This document shows positions 41,855-51,058 of a stretch of DNA of 64,000 nt, piece by piece; the first letter of the stretch is position 1, and each line of letters starts with the position of its first letter. The stretch lies in IMG/VR virus record IMGVR_UViG_3300045303_000172, positions 1 to 64,000 of that record; one strand, 5' to 3'. The notes under the pieces were generated by a model. It ran no database searches. It was given only the letters and a program-made list of their open reading frames with translations, and was not told where the DNA came from. A program made the translations under genes and the position numbers. The stretch comes from a virus.

Positions 41855-43585
41855 TTAGGCCGTGTAAGTGATGCTGGAGAAGTTCTCCGTCCAATCGCTG
41901 TTGAGCGGGCACTCTACGATCATCGTCTGAATCTCGCTCGTCGCGGTCGTCCGAATCGTCGGGTTCTCCATGACGCAGGCGAAACTGGCGTCCAATTTGG
42001 CCAACTGTTCGATTTGTCCAGTCTCATACACCTTGCGGTTGGACCCGAGCACGGCGGGATAAATCGAGCCGCCCTTGCCGATGTCCAAGGCGAGCAGGAA
42101 GCGCCCGCGCGAGGATTGCTGGCCGGTCGATAGGTTGGTGAACGTGTTCAGCAGGTCGTCGAAGAACTCGTGCGTGATGATGTTCACAGTGACGCCCAGC
42201 GGGCGATAGAGACGGAAGCTTCTCCATTGGAAACCCCATTCGTTCTGTCCTTCACTCATCGTGTACGGCATCGCGTGTTGGCCGGAATCGCCAGCGACAT
42301 TGATGCGGACGATATCGCCCAGCTTGCCCTTCGAGTAAGCGATGAACGCCACCATGAACTGATCGCTCGTGATGGAATCGCAGTAAACGTCGATGCTGCG
42401 CGACGGGCGCCCTTGCGAGGTGCGCGCGCGGTAAACGTCGTAAATCCGTTCCTCGGCCCATGTCCGAATGTTGAGCGCCTGGCCCTGCAAATCGTTCACC
42501 CGGTTGCACGCCTGCATCTGCGGGTAAATGCCGATCATGTTCGCCCGGTAAGCCTGGAGCAGTCCGCCCGTTCCCGGGTCGATGGAAGCACCGCTCAAAC
42601 TGAGAATCTGCGGCAAGCTGGTCCAGAACGGCGAACCTTCCAACCGTTGCGCGAGCGCGTAGGGACGCCCGAAGAACCACGTGTTGACCATCTGTTTCTG
42701 GTCGTTCAATTCGTCCTGGCGATTGCGTTCGGCGAGTGGGATATCCTGGAACTGCGCGAACCACTCGTTGTCTTCCATGAGTTTCTGAAAAACTTCCATG
42801 TAACTCGAATCGACCCGGCGCATCCGCCGGCGGGGTTGGTACCAATAGGGGACGAACTTGGTCGGGTTAACGTTGACTGGGTTGTAGCAGTACTTCTCGA
42901 CGTCGTTGATGTTGTTCACGCCGACGAGGACAACGCCAGTTACCGGCGTCTCGTCTACCGTGGTCGTGTCGGAGCTGTTCAAGTCGTAGAGCCCGATGTC
43001 CACGTAATCGCCGCCACTGGAAACGACAGCTTCGACGACGCCCCACTGGCCCATGAGCGAGCTGCCTCCGCCCGACAGGTTCAAAATGTAAATCTGATGC
43101 TTCGGCAGGAAATACTTGGCATCGAGCGGCACGCCGTAGCCTGCGACCACGCGGATAACGCGGTCCACACCGCTGACAGTGCTCAAGGGCCCGGTGGTGC
43201 CTGGCGTGTAAGAGCCAGCGGCAAAGCCTGTAACGATCACCCAGTAGTCCTGGTTCACGACCGACATCTGCCGGCCCATGATGAACGGCTGGATGAGGGA
43301 AGAACCTTTGTCGCGTTTGACGGTTTGGAGCAGTTTGCCCATGCCGGGCCGGTTGCTCGACATGATCCAGTCGTAAAGACCGAACCGGCGCACGCCGCAT
43401 GCGGCCATTTCAAACTGGGTCCGCAGCATGGCCGTCATTTCGTGCCACTGCGTACCGTCGGTGAAGAGGGCTTTGACCTGAGTCGGCGTCAGCCCTTTGA
43501 TCGTGGATTTCGTGAGGGACCCCGTGGTGTCATAGTTGTTGGTGATGGCTATGTCACACGCGGCCGCAAAAGGAGTAGCTGGCAT
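41855..43585 (-). CDS. probable major capsid protein
   Basis: 576 residues from ATG 43585. Not recognised by clear sequence motifs; the call rests on position (portal, small protein, Ala/Lys-rich scaffold-like protein, then this) and on size and beta content. Local features are RRRMRRVDSSYMEVFQKLME near residue 258 and a C-terminal FACVMENPTIRTTATSEIQT. It is larger than the usual 300-450 residues, so it could carry an inserted surface domain. Confidence 0.65.
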   Translation of the reverse strand: MPATPFAAACDIAITNNYDTTGSLTKSTIKGLTPTQVKALFTDGTQWHEMTAMLRTQFEMAACGVRRFGLYDWIMSSNRPGMGKLLQTVKRDKGSSLIQPFIMGRQMSVVNQDYWVIVTGFAAGSYTPGTTGPLSTVSGVDRVIRVVAGYGVPLDAKYFLPKHQIYILNLSGGGSSLMGQWGVVEAVVSSGGDYVDIGLYDLNSSDTTTVDETPVTGVVLVGVNNINDVEKYCYNPVNVNPTKFVPYWYQPRRRMRRVDSSYMEVFQKLMEDNEWFAQFQDIPLAERNRQDELNDQKQMVNTWFFGRPYALAQRLEGSPFWTSLPQILSLSGASIDPGTGGLLQAYRANMIGIYPQMQACNRVNDLQGQALNIRTWAEERIYDVYRARTSQGRPSRSIDVYCDSITSDQFMVAFIAYSKGKLGDIVRINVAGDSGQHAMPYTMSEGQNEWGFQWRSFRLYRPLGVTVNIITHEFFDDLLNTFTNLSTGQQSSRGRFLLALDIGKGGSIYPAVLGSNRKVYETGQIEQLAKLDASFACVMENPTIRTTATSEIQTMIVECPLNSDWTENFSSITYTA

Positions 43586-43656
43586 ATTGCTCGACTGGCC
43601 TCAGCTACCGCCCCAACGATAGGGACGCTCAAGCAGCATTGGCCTTTCGAGCAATT

Positions 43657-45015
43657 CTAAGTGGCGAACAAGGACTCAGTTATCTTTTTCGCATCCGAAG
43701 GGTTGATGATGGCATCCGCTCCGCCACGGGTGCCGTCACTTGCGCCACCCGAAGTGTTCGGAAACTCCTTTTTACCCTTGTCCTTCGGCGGTTCCTTGGT
43801 CTTTTCCTCTTTCGGCTTTGGCGTCCCATTTCCTGCCGGATCGGCTGCGGGTTTGCCTGCTTTTGAGCGATACAAGGTCAAATCTTCCCTGGCTTTAGCA
43901 GAAAAATCGCGCACGAGCAGCGCCCGGACGGCGTTTGGCTCCATCCAGATCGTCCAGTGCTTGGACTTCTGTTCGGGCGTCATTTTGTTGAACTCTTCGA
44001 TGGGCGCGAGCACGCGGCCATTGGACAGGCGATCCTTTTCCGGGAGCGCCAACAACTCATTCTCGTACCCGTAGATCGTTTGCATCAGGGTAACGTGCAG
44101 CGGGTTATTGTCGCTGAATTGGTAGTTCAAGCCTGGCGTGAATGCTTTAGTCAGTTCCGCCGTCATTGCCGCCAGCGCCGGGACATACGGCCGGATGGCC
44201 GCATCAGCCAGCGGGTCTTCCTCGCGCAGTTTCTTAGGCTCGATCTTCGCCAGTTCGCCGTCCGTCTCTTTCAAAAGCTCCTTGGTCACATCGTCCTGGT
44301 GATTGGCCAGCTTGGCTGTGACGGCTTTAACGGCTTCGGCGTGCATCCGTTTGGCCTCGCCGTGCGACAGAACCTTCTCGGCTTCCTGCCGTGCTTCCAG
44401 CCGGTTCTGGGCGCGGTCGAAAGCGGCTTGGTCGGCCTCGGTCTGAATCGGGTCGTTGGCCTTGTAAAAGTCGGCGTGCGCTTCGTTGGTCGGGTCGTAG
44501 GATTCACCGGGGTTGGCCTTCTCCCAACGCTCGCGGTAATTCTTCTCGGCGGGAATGAAAGCGTCGAACCGTTTCAGCAGCCGGCCGAACTCCGGTTGTT
44601 CCTGCGCCATGAACGCGAGCACGTCCCGGTTGCGCTGGTCATCAGCAGAAAGCTCTGGCTCCTTGGTCGCCTCCGCCTTGGCTGGTTTCATCCGGTCAGC
44701 CACGCGATCGGCAATCTCGTCAGCCGTCGGGGTCTTGGCTGGCTTCGCGGGTGCGGCGGCAGCAGCTTCCGCGGCTTTCTTGTCCGCTTCCACTTTGTCC
44801 GCAGCGGCTTTGTCGTCGGCAGCTTTCTTATCGGCAGCCGCCTTGGTTTCCTCGGCGGCTTTGGCAGCGGCTTCGGCATCAGCCTTTTCTTTGGCCTTTT
44901 CCTCGTCGGTCTTGGTGGGTGCGCCGAAAAGAACTTCGCTCGCTTTGGAGGCGAGCTCGTTAATTTCCTTCTCTGTCAGTTGGTCTTCTTTGGGTTCTGC
45001 GGTGGCTGTGGCCAT
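43657..45015 (-). CDS. scaffold-like protein
   Basis: 452 residues from ATG 45015. Residues 1-100 are extremely rich in Ala, Lys and Asp/Glu (KADAEAAAKAAEETKAAADK), a charged helical region typical of scaffolding proteins. The middle has EQPEFGRLLKRFDAFIPAEK, and the C-terminus is Lys/Pro-rich. It lies between portal and capsid, the usual place for a scaffold. Confidence 0.7.
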   Translation of the reverse strand: MATATAEPKEDQLTEKEINELASKASEVLFGAPTKTDEEKAKEKADAEAAAKAAEETKAAADKKAADDKAAADKVEADKKAAEAAAAAPAKPAKTPTADEIADRVADRMKPAKAEATKEPELSADDQRNRDVLAFMAQEQPEFGRLLKRFDAFIPAEKNYRERWEKANPGESYDPTNEAHADFYKANDPIQTEADQAAFDRAQNRLEARQEAEKVLSHGEAKRMHAEAVKAVTAKLANHQDDVTKELLKETDGELAKIEPKKLREEDPLADAAIRPYVPALAAMTAELTKAFTPGLNYQFSDNNPLHVTLMQTIYGYENELLALPEKDRLSNGRVLAPIEEFNKMTPEQKSKHWTIWMEPNAVRALLVRDFSAKAREDLTLYRSKAGKPAADPAGNGTPKPKEEKTKEPPKDKGKKEFPNTSGGASDGTRGGADAIINPSDAKKITESLFAT

Positions 45016-45021
45016 AGGGTG

Positions 45022-45342
45022 CTACGTGATTTCTGCAATTTTGGGTGGTGGTTCCAGTGAAATGGTAGCGTCGATCAAATTCCCGGCTCCTGCGTGGAAT
45101 TGGTCGAAGACGGCGAGCGCGTGAACGTAGACCAACGCTTCCCCGGCTTGTTCGATGGCGTCCTGGTCCTGGCGGTTCTTCTCCCCCTTCGATTCGATGA
45201 AGTTCTGCCCAACCTTGGCCTGCAGGTCCGCAAGGTTGCTGACCAAGACACGGCGGTAAAGTTCGGCAGCTTCGCCGGTGAGCCAGTTCTGGATCTTGAG
45301 AACCTGCTCTCTGGTGAGTGGGGTAAGAGTGACGTGGATCAA
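45022..45342 (-). CDS. small head-region protein
   Basis: 106 residues starting at TTG 45342, which overlaps the portal TGA (TTGA). Helical middle (LTREQVLKIQNWLTGEAAEL). No family recognised. Position between portal and scaffold suggests a head-assembly accessory. Confidence 0.5.
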   Translation of the reverse strand: MIHVTLTPLTREQVLKIQNWLTGEAAELYRRVLVSNLADLQAKVGQNFIESKGEKNRQDQDAIEQAGEALVYVHALAVFDQFHAGAGNLIDATISLEPPPKIAEIT

Positions 45343-47720
45343 GGTGCGGCTGGCCCTCCGATAGTGAGCGTCGGCTGGCCGGGTGTGGTGGTCGTGGTGG
45401 GTGTCGGCAAAAGGGCTTTCGGCTGCTGCGCCATCAGTTCGAGGATCTTGGCAACCTGCTTATCGTTCTTCTCGCCCAGTTTCATCGCCTGCTTGACGGC
45501 GTCGGCCAGCGGTTTGATTTCCGCGCCGACTTCCTTCATCAATTCCTGCTGATTCTGTTTCACGAACTGCTGAACCTGCTGGCTCAACTGTTTGAACTGC
45601 TCAGCCATCATCTGTTGCTGTTGTTCAGGCGGGACCTGGGGCGGCATCGGGCGCAGTTTGAAATCCTTCGGCAATCCCATTTGCTCGAGCACTTCATTGA
45701 CGAGCATGATGGATTGCTCGGGTCCGATGGTCTGGGCGATCATTGGATTTTGGAGCGCCGTAGTAAGCATCTGGAGCATGGCCGTGGCAACTGTCGTGTC
45801 GTTGGTGCGCTGTTCGCCGTCGCGCGTGGACGAGAAGTATTCGATTTGCAGGGCGCTCAGGTTGCCTTTAACCAAGTGCTTATCGCCGTGCCGCGTGGCT
45901 TTGTGTTCGACGGTGAACCCGAGCATGGAGAGCAATTCCGGTGTGTAAACCGGATCCTGGCTGAGTTGGGCGTAGGTTTCCTCGGCGCCAAAGGCCATCA
46001 GGTAGGTGTAAAGTTGGTGTTTCCACCCGTCCCACGCACGATCGACCATGCCTGCCGTGTACTCAAGCCTGCTGGAACTGGACGCCTGCACGCCAATGAT
46101 CTCTTGCTTGCTCTGTTCGTGCGTGGCTTGCCCCGCGATCTCCTGGGCGGACATGACGAGCGCACGCTCCAGAATCCCGAGCACGGCGTTGATGGCGTTG
46201 AATAGGGCGGGCACGTCGAGTTGCGGGAATCGGACGGAACCGAAGGCGTAGCGCACGTCCTGTTGCGCTGCCCGTGTCTTGCGTCCGCTGAACCGGAAGA
46301 AATTGAGCTTGCGAAACCAGCCTTCCCCGGTGTTCTCCAGTTTCTTGATGGATTCCTCGTCCAGAATGTCCGAGTCCACGAACGTCAGATTGGCGAGGTT
46401 CTGTTTCACGCTCAGGAGCGCCTGGGTCAGCAGGTTGCTCACCTGGTCTTGGAACGGGAGCACTTCGAGCGCGAGCGATGAATTGAGGTAACGGGCTTCG
46501 TCCGGGTCGTAGCCCCAGTAGGTCGCCGGGGTGCCTGGCAGTGGTGAGCAATAGAGAATCGTGCCATCGCCGCCCGTGACGAATCGGAACCAGACATTGT
46601 GATCGTAGTCACCGAGCCCGTCGCGTTTCGGGTTCAGTAGTTCAAAGTGTTCGGTGAGGACAACGGCGGAGTCATCGAAGTCGCTCGTGTAAAAGCGATT
46701 CCTTAGATTGTCTTCGCGGTCGAGGCTTTGCCATGCGGCCGTGCAAGATTGCGGGAATTGCAGCGTGCAAGAGCCGTAGACGGTGTTGAAGAACACGGCT
46801 TGGTCACGGCGCAGGTCCACGTTGTTGAACACGATCTTGTCCGTGTTCCAAAGGTGCATGTTCAGGCGGACGTCGCGGAAACGGTGAACGCGCCAGTAAC
46901 CGCAAAATTCCATGCCGGTGTTCGTGTTCAAGCTGGAAAGCGGGTGCGCCTGGTCCCAATAAGTGCGCGATGGGTGCGGCAAATGGTAACGGAGCCCTTC
47001 CCGGCTGAGGACGGTTTCGAATTCTTCTTCGCTGCCGCCCTTGAACTGCTCCTGTTCGTCCTTCCACCATTCTTCTTGGATGAACATCAGTTGCGCTCCG
47101 TAGAGCAGCATTCGCAGGATGGCCTGGCGCCCGATGTCTGGGTAGCCCATCTGCGTTGACATGACCTGAATCCGGTCGGTGATGATCTCGCATCTAGCCC
47201 GGTTGATGGCCGTCGAGCGGACGGGTTCATATTTGAAATACGGGACCAACGCACGGTCGCCGGTCAGCTTGGCAGCACGGATGAGGACGTAGGCGCGGAC
47301 CAGCGGGATGAAGACGTTGAAGAAGGTCGGCACCGAGAATTTCTTTTTGCCGGTCGGTTTGCCGGTTTTCTCGTCGATGTCGTCCTGGATCAGATGCGTG
47401 TAACCCCATTCGGTCGCTGCGTTGAGCACGCTCTCGTCAAACTTGTGCTCAGCCAACGACTGCATGAGCGTCGGGGACACCTGCTTGAATGGCACGTCCC
47501 AGGCTTGGTCGATGGCATGGAAAATTTTGTAAGTTCTGAAATTATTGAGAATGCCATCTTGGACGCGCGTGCGTACGCGGTACGCCAGTCTTGTGATATC
47601 GTCGGACGCGATGCCGACGAGTGCTCCCGAGAAGGGGTATTGAACGCCTTCAAACTTTTTCCGCAACGACTCGTCAGTGATACCTTTCGCCGCGAGAACT
47701 TTGAGGGAGACGAGCCCCAT
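45339..47720 (-). CDS. portal protein
   Basis: 793 residues from ATG 47720. Long podoviral-type portal: an N-terminal stem (RTRVQDGILNNFRTYKIFHA), a large mixed domain and a C-terminal Gln-rich helical barrel (PPEQQQQMMAEQFKQLSQQV, residues about 690-740). First large gene of the virion block and directly upstream of scaffold and capsid. It forms the 12-fold DNA entry ring. No exact family match is claimed. Confidence 0.75.
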   Translation of the reverse strand: MGLVSLKVLAAKGITDESLRKKFEGVQYPFSGALVGIASDDITRLAYRVRTRVQDGILNNFRTYKIFHAIDQAWDVPFKQVSPTLMQSLAEHKFDESVLNAATEWGYTHLIQDDIDEKTGKPTGKKKFSVPTFFNVFIPLVRAYVLIRAAKLTGDRALVPYFKYEPVRSTAINRARCEIITDRIQVMSTQMGYPDIGRQAILRMLLYGAQLMFIQEEWWKDEQEQFKGGSEEEFETVLSREGLRYHLPHPSRTYWDQAHPLSSLNTNTGMEFCGYWRVHRFRDVRLNMHLWNTDKIVFNNVDLRRDQAVFFNTVYGSCTLQFPQSCTAAWQSLDREDNLRNRFYTSDFDDSAVVLTEHFELLNPKRDGLGDYDHNVWFRFVTGGDGTILYCSPLPGTPATYWGYDPDEARYLNSSLALEVLPFQDQVSNLLTQALLSVKQNLANLTFVDSDILDEESIKKLENTGEGWFRKLNFFRFSGRKTRAAQQDVRYAFGSVRFPQLDVPALFNAINAVLGILERALVMSAQEIAGQATHEQSKQEIIGVQASSSSRLEYTAGMVDRAWDGWKHQLYTYLMAFGAEETYAQLSQDPVYTPELLSMLGFTVEHKATRHGDKHLVKGNLSALQIEYFSSTRDGEQRTNDTTVATAMLQMLTTALQNPMIAQTIGPEQSIMLVNEVLEQMGLPKDFKLRPMPPQVPPEQQQQMMAEQFKQLSQQVQQFVKQNQQELMKEVGAEIKPLADAVKQAMKLGEKNDKQVAKILELMAQQPKALLPTPTTTTTPGQPTLTIGGPAAP

Positions 47721-47721
47721 A

Positions 47722-47988
47722 TCAACGGCGCTTGAGCAGCATTTTCACTGGGCCTGGGAGTGCAGGTTGTTCTTCGGGACCGACCGGCTCGCCGGATTGA
47801 CCTTCGACCACGCCGCCGCCTTCGCTCTCACCAGGGCCTTCGGCATACTTGTCGGAGGTCGCGGTGTCGATATCAACCTGAACGGTCGAACCGTCGTTGC
47901 TGAGAACAGTCGCCGAGAGAGTGACCTTTTCGTCGGGCTTACAGTCCTTTAGTTGCTCCGAAAGATCCGAATCCAGATCAAGTTGCAT
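47722..47988 (-). CDS. small acidic protein at start of virion operon
   Basis: 88 residues from ATG 47988, one base before the portal ATG. Begins MQLDLDSDLSEQLKDCKPDE, then a Gly/Glu-rich linker and a basic terminal KMLLKRR. Acidic small proteins often open head operons; the role is unknown. Confidence 0.5.
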   Translation of the reverse strand: MQLDLDSDLSEQLKDCKPDEKVTLSATVLSNDGSTVQVDIDTATSDKYAEGPGESEGGGVVEGQSGEPVGPEEQPALPGPVKMLLKRR

Positions 47989-48030
47989 AAATGCCAGTAG
48001 TTAACGATATCGTTGGCCGTTGATGGCACC

Positions 48031-48228
48031 TTACTCCCTAAGAAACTGCTGGCAAACCAATTCGGCGATGGTAGAGTGTGGACGCATTGCTAGCTCTGAA
48101 CACAACTTTTTAACATCTTCCGCCCGCCCGGCGTCGGACTTCATTCGGAGGTTTGGCAATGCAACCGGGCGCGGCGGGGGTTTTTGAAAGCGCGGAATGA
48201 ATGAGCGCACTTGCCTCGATATCTTCAC
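48031..48228 (-). CDS. possible small helical protein
   Basis: 65 residues; the coding-like part is the last 37 (DAGRAEDVKKLCSELAMRPH, then STIAELVCQQFLRE), which can also start at ATG 48144. The longer version overlaps the start of the divergent cytosine methyltransferase. The helix pattern is reminiscent of small RHH-like proteins. No good ribosome site seen. Confidence 0.35.
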   Translation of the reverse strand: MKISRQVRSFIPRFQKPPPRPVALPNLRMKSDAGRAEDVKKLCSELAMRPHSTIAELVCQQFLRE

Positions 48229-49351
48229 CGGCCTTGGCTGTTTCTCAATCGCAGCTCACGCTTGCGGAGTCCGAACAATCGCTATGTGCGAATCAGATCC
48301 CGCCCGCCGAAACTTCCTCAAAGCAAACTGGCCCTGCCCGGTCGAGGAAGACGCGAACACGTTCGACGCAACCCGCTACCGAGGTGTCTGGGGAGTTTTC
48401 GGAGGTCCACCGTGCCAGCCAAGCAGTCTTGCCGGGAAGCGACTTGGCCCGAAAGATGACCGCTGGCTCTGGCCTCAAGCTCTGCGAATTGTTGACGAAG
48501 CAGAGCCCGCTTTCGTCCTGTTTGAAAATCCTCTTGGGTTCAACGGAGTGGGCCTCGACGGAGTGCTTGCTGAGCTGGAAAGCAAAGGCTACGAGTGCCG
48601 GACGCTCAATATTCCAGCTTGCGCCGTCGATTCCCCGCAACGACGGGAGCGGCTCTGGATTATGGGGCACTCCCCGGACCGTGCGCGGCGGGTATTGTTC
48701 GGGCAAGGCCGGCGAGAAGATTCTCACAATGGAAGGCCAGTTGAAGGTGGGGCTGTGGGCGACTGCCAGAGCGGAAGACTCGCAGCAAACGGGAGGCCAC
48801 CGGGGAGTGGCGGACACGCTCACGAGCCAAGCCAGGATCGGGGTGTGGCCGACCCCAACCAAGAGCGATTCGAATGGAGCCTGCAACCGGACCGACAAAC
48901 CGAACAAGGACGGCCTGAGGCTCACCAGTGTTGCCAAGGCGGCAATGTGGCCAACACCGCAAGTCTGCCAAGCTCCGAACATGAGCAAGAATCGCGGGAA
49001 GGATTGGGGCGGCGAGCGGGAGAGGATCACACCGCAGTCGATCAAGGGATTGTGGCCGACAGCCACGAGCCGGGATTGGCGCAGCGGCAAAGCGAGCGAC
49101 GAGACAATGGCCAAGAATGCGCGGCCATTATCGGAAGTCCTGGAGCGGGCCTTTGGTCCGACTGCGCCTGGATCGAATGTGGAGACGGTAAATTCCGGCG
49201 CTCCAAACCCGGAGTTTGTGGCTTGGTTGATGGGCCTTCCGTGGGACTACTTGAAGCTCCGGGAAACGCAATCGTCTGGCCAATTGCCGCTACTCTGATA
49301 CGGGCGATGATCCAAGCAGAGAAAAACGACGTGACGGCGGGAGGGGGATGA
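48197..49351 (+). CDS. DNA (cytosine-5) methyltransferase
   Basis: 384 residues from ATG 48197. Motif I LDIFTGLGCFSIAAHA (from residue 7), motif IV GVFGGPPCQPSSLAG with catalytic Cys73, motif VI reading FENP at 109-112 instead of the usual ENV, motif VIII PQRRERLW (147-154) and a C-terminal GNAIVWPIAATLI motif X. The region about 160-340 is low-complexity and variable, where the target recognition domain would be. It probably methylates phage DNA against host restriction. A second long frame overlaps almost all of it. Confidence 0.85.
   Translation: MNERTCLDIFTGLGCFSIAAHACGVRTIAMCESDPARRNFLKANWPCPVEEDANTFDATRYRGVWGVFGGPPCQPSSLAGKRLGPKDDRWLWPQALRIVDEAEPAFVLFENPLGFNGVGLDGVLAELESKGYECRTLNIPACAVDSPQRRERLWIMGHSPDRARRVLFGQGRREDSHNGRPVEGGAVGDCQSGRLAANGRPPGSGGHAHEPSQDRGVADPNQERFEWSLQPDRQTEQGRPEAHQCCQGGNVANTASLPSSEHEQESREGLGRRAGEDHTAVDQGIVADSHEPGLAQRQSERRDNGQECAAIIGSPGAGLWSDCAWIECGDGKFRRSKPGVCGLVDGPSVGLLEAPGNAIVWPIAATLIRAMIQAEKNDVTAGGG
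48201..49298 (+). CDS. overlapping frame with WPTP-repeat character
   Basis: 365 open codons from ATG 48201 in another frame of the same strand as the cytosine methyltransferase. It is not random-looking: it has GLWGTPR, VWPTPTKSD, MWPTPQV, LWPTATSRDWRSGKASD and a terminal NPEFVAWLMGLPWDY. From memory these match a widespread family in phages annotated beside or inside cytosine methyltransferases, where WPTP lies over VADT of the other frame. It is either a genuine overlapping gene or an echo of constrained methyltransferase codons. Confidence 0.35.
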   Translation: MSALASISSPALAVSQSQLTLAESEQSLCANQIPPAETSSKQTGPARSRKTRTRSTQPATEVSGEFSEVHRASQAVLPGSDLARKMTAGSGLKLCELLTKQSPLSSCLKILLGSTEWASTECLLSWKAKATSAGRSIFQLAPSIPRNDGSGSGLWGTPRTVRGGYCSGKAGEKILTMEGQLKVGLWATARAEDSQQTGGHRGVADTLTSQARIGVWPTPTKSDSNGACNRTDKPNKDGLRLTSVAKAAMWPTPQVCQAPNMSKNRGKDWGGERERITPQSIKGLWPTATSRDWRSGKASDETMAKNARPLSEVLERAFGPTAPGSNVETVNSGAPNPEFVAWLMGLPWDYLKLRETQSSGQLPLL

Positions 49352-49521
49352 AAAGAAAACCGAAACTGTTTCTTGGCTTGGAAGAATCAAACCTGCATCT
49401 TTTTGTGAGCCGCTGCTGTGGCGCTGGCCTTTCGGTTGAACCCCTCTGCCGAATCGCCTGCGGACGGTGCGGTAAAACCGTGAGACGCGCTCGATACGTC
49501 GGCCCTGCCTATGCCAGTTAA
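49348..49521 (+). CDS. small Cys-containing protein before terminase
   Basis: 57 residues from ATG 49348, overlapping the methyltransferase stop by 4 bp (ATGA), with a GAGGGGG ribosome site just upstream. It ends CRIACGRCGKTVRRARYVGP and has an earlier SRCCGAG, suggesting a small zinc knuckle. It overlaps the terminase start by 11 bp. Confidence 0.55.
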   Translation: MKRKPKLFLGLEESNLHLFVSRCCGAGLSVEPLCRIACGRCGKTVRRARYVGPAYAS

Positions 49522-51058
49522 TCCAGCAACCGGACTGTGGTCCCCTCGACTCGGACCAACTCAGCAGAAAGTTTTTGATTGCTCGAAGAGGTTTATCCTG
49601 TCGAGCGGTCCACGGCTATCCACGAAAACTTTTTCGAGTTTGGAAAAGATACTCAAGCACCTTTGGGAAGTTGACCCAGCTAGAGTTGCGATCTTCGTAA
49701 AAACAAGGGGAACTGCCCTTTCTGGTGTTTGGCCAAAGCTAGTTGGTGATCGGATCGGTGTCATAAACGAATGGCTGGAGGCAGATTTGCAATCTGATTA
49801 CGGGCGGTTCAAATACTCGGTTAGACCCCGGGAACGTGGCTCGATTCGGATGGACTATTTCAAAATTGAGAACCGCTGGGGTGGCCAAAGTGAGTGCCAA
49901 TTACATTCGCTGAAATTTGACGGAGACGTGGAAGATAAGCTTCTTTCAACGGAATACACTTGCATCTATTTTGTCGAGCTTCAAAACTTCGACGACCCAA
50001 ATGTTTTCTACATAAGTGAGGAACAGTTGCGTATGGACGGTGTGCCCTACGACCAGTTTCTTTGGATAAGTGACACCAACCCGCCGCGCAACGCACTTAG
50101 CCACTTTGCTTTCAAAATCTGGTACGAGCAAAGAACGGCTCGTCCGCCCGAGGGAGTAACAGCTATCGAAATTGAAGAATTCTACGCCTTCCAGCAGCAG
50201 CTTGCTCTCTTTGAATTTACACTTGATGACGCGGAAGGCTTCGTCGATCCGCGCATGATTGCGAAGATAAAAAGCAAATATCGCAATGACCCCGAAGCCT
50301 GGGACCGTTTCGTCCTCGGCAAATGGACGAAAACTCGCGGGCACGGTGACAAACACTTCTCCTCCCTGTTCCGTCCCAACATCCACGTCGTCGGCAACAT
50401 CAACTTCATGGACAAGAGCGACTGGGAATACATCGTGCCCGACCCTTCGATCAACCGGCTTTACGGCGGCTGGGACTTGGGCAAGGTGAACCACGCTTGC
50501 GTGTTCGCTCAAAAGAAACTCACAGAGGACGGCAAAACCCGATGGGAAGTGCTCGACGAACTAGTTGTGCTCGCGGACAAAGTGAAAGTCGCGGAGTTCA
50601 CCAAGGAAGCGATGGAGAAACGCGCGGCCCTGGAGAAGATCATCGGCCACGATGTTCAATGGACCGACTGGACCGACACTTCGGCCTTCGAAGAGTATCG
50701 CGGCGGCACCGACGAGATCGACGCCGACATCGTGGAGTTCGTCTCCGCTGGCTCGATCAACTTCCAAGCAGCCACTCAGGCCAAGCGCCCCGGGTCCGTC
50801 CGCAAGCGGGTCGAGAAGATCAAAGACCTGCTCACGGAGAACCGCATTTACGTCTCCGCCAACTGCACTTCGCTGATTGAGATGTTCAAGGAGTTGCGGA
50901 AGGGCGCGAACGAAGTGACCTACGTCGCGCGCGGGCAGGCCGAGAAACACATCTTCGACGCCTTCAGCTACATGATCTACATGGAGACGCTCGAAGACCT
51001 TGAAGAAGCGATCGTCACGGCCCCTCAGGTCGGTAGGAGGTTCGTGAGTGTTGGTTAA
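49511..51058 (+). CDS. terL: terminase large subunit
   Basis: 515 residues from ATG 49511. Walker A is degenerate, SSGPRLSTKT at 31-40 (Lys39 kept). Walker B is CIYFVEL near 151-157 with Glu156. The coupling segment LWISDTNPP is near 184. The C-terminal RNase H-like nuclease opens GGWDLGKVNHACVF at 319-332, with later acids. It powers DNA packaging and cuts concatemers. Its 3' end overlaps the opposite-strand homing endonuclease by 4 bp. Confidence 0.85.
   Translation: MPVNPATGLWSPRLGPTQQKVFDCSKRFILSSGPRLSTKTFSSLEKILKHLWEVDPARVAIFVKTRGTALSGVWPKLVGDRIGVINEWLEADLQSDYGRFKYSVRPRERGSIRMDYFKIENRWGGQSECQLHSLKFDGDVEDKLLSTEYTCIYFVELQNFDDPNVFYISEEQLRMDGVPYDQFLWISDTNPPRNALSHFAFKIWYEQRTARPPEGVTAIEIEEFYAFQQQLALFEFTLDDAEGFVDPRMIAKIKSKYRNDPEAWDRFVLGKWTKTRGHGDKHFSSLFRPNIHVVGNINFMDKSDWEYIVPDPSINRLYGGWDLGKVNHACVFAQKKLTEDGKTRWEVLDELVVLADKVKVAEFTKEAMEKRAALEKIIGHDVQWTDWTDTSAFEEYRGGTDEIDADIVEFVSAGSINFQAATQAKRPGSVRKRVEKIKDLLTENRIYVSANCTSLIEMFKELRKGANEVTYVARGQAEKHIFDAFSYMIYMETLEDLEEAIVTAPQVGRRFVSVG

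Noticed and set aside
48293-49114. Minus-strand 273-residue frame
   Set aside because: Antisense to the methyltransferase, and looks like a shadow of its biased codons.
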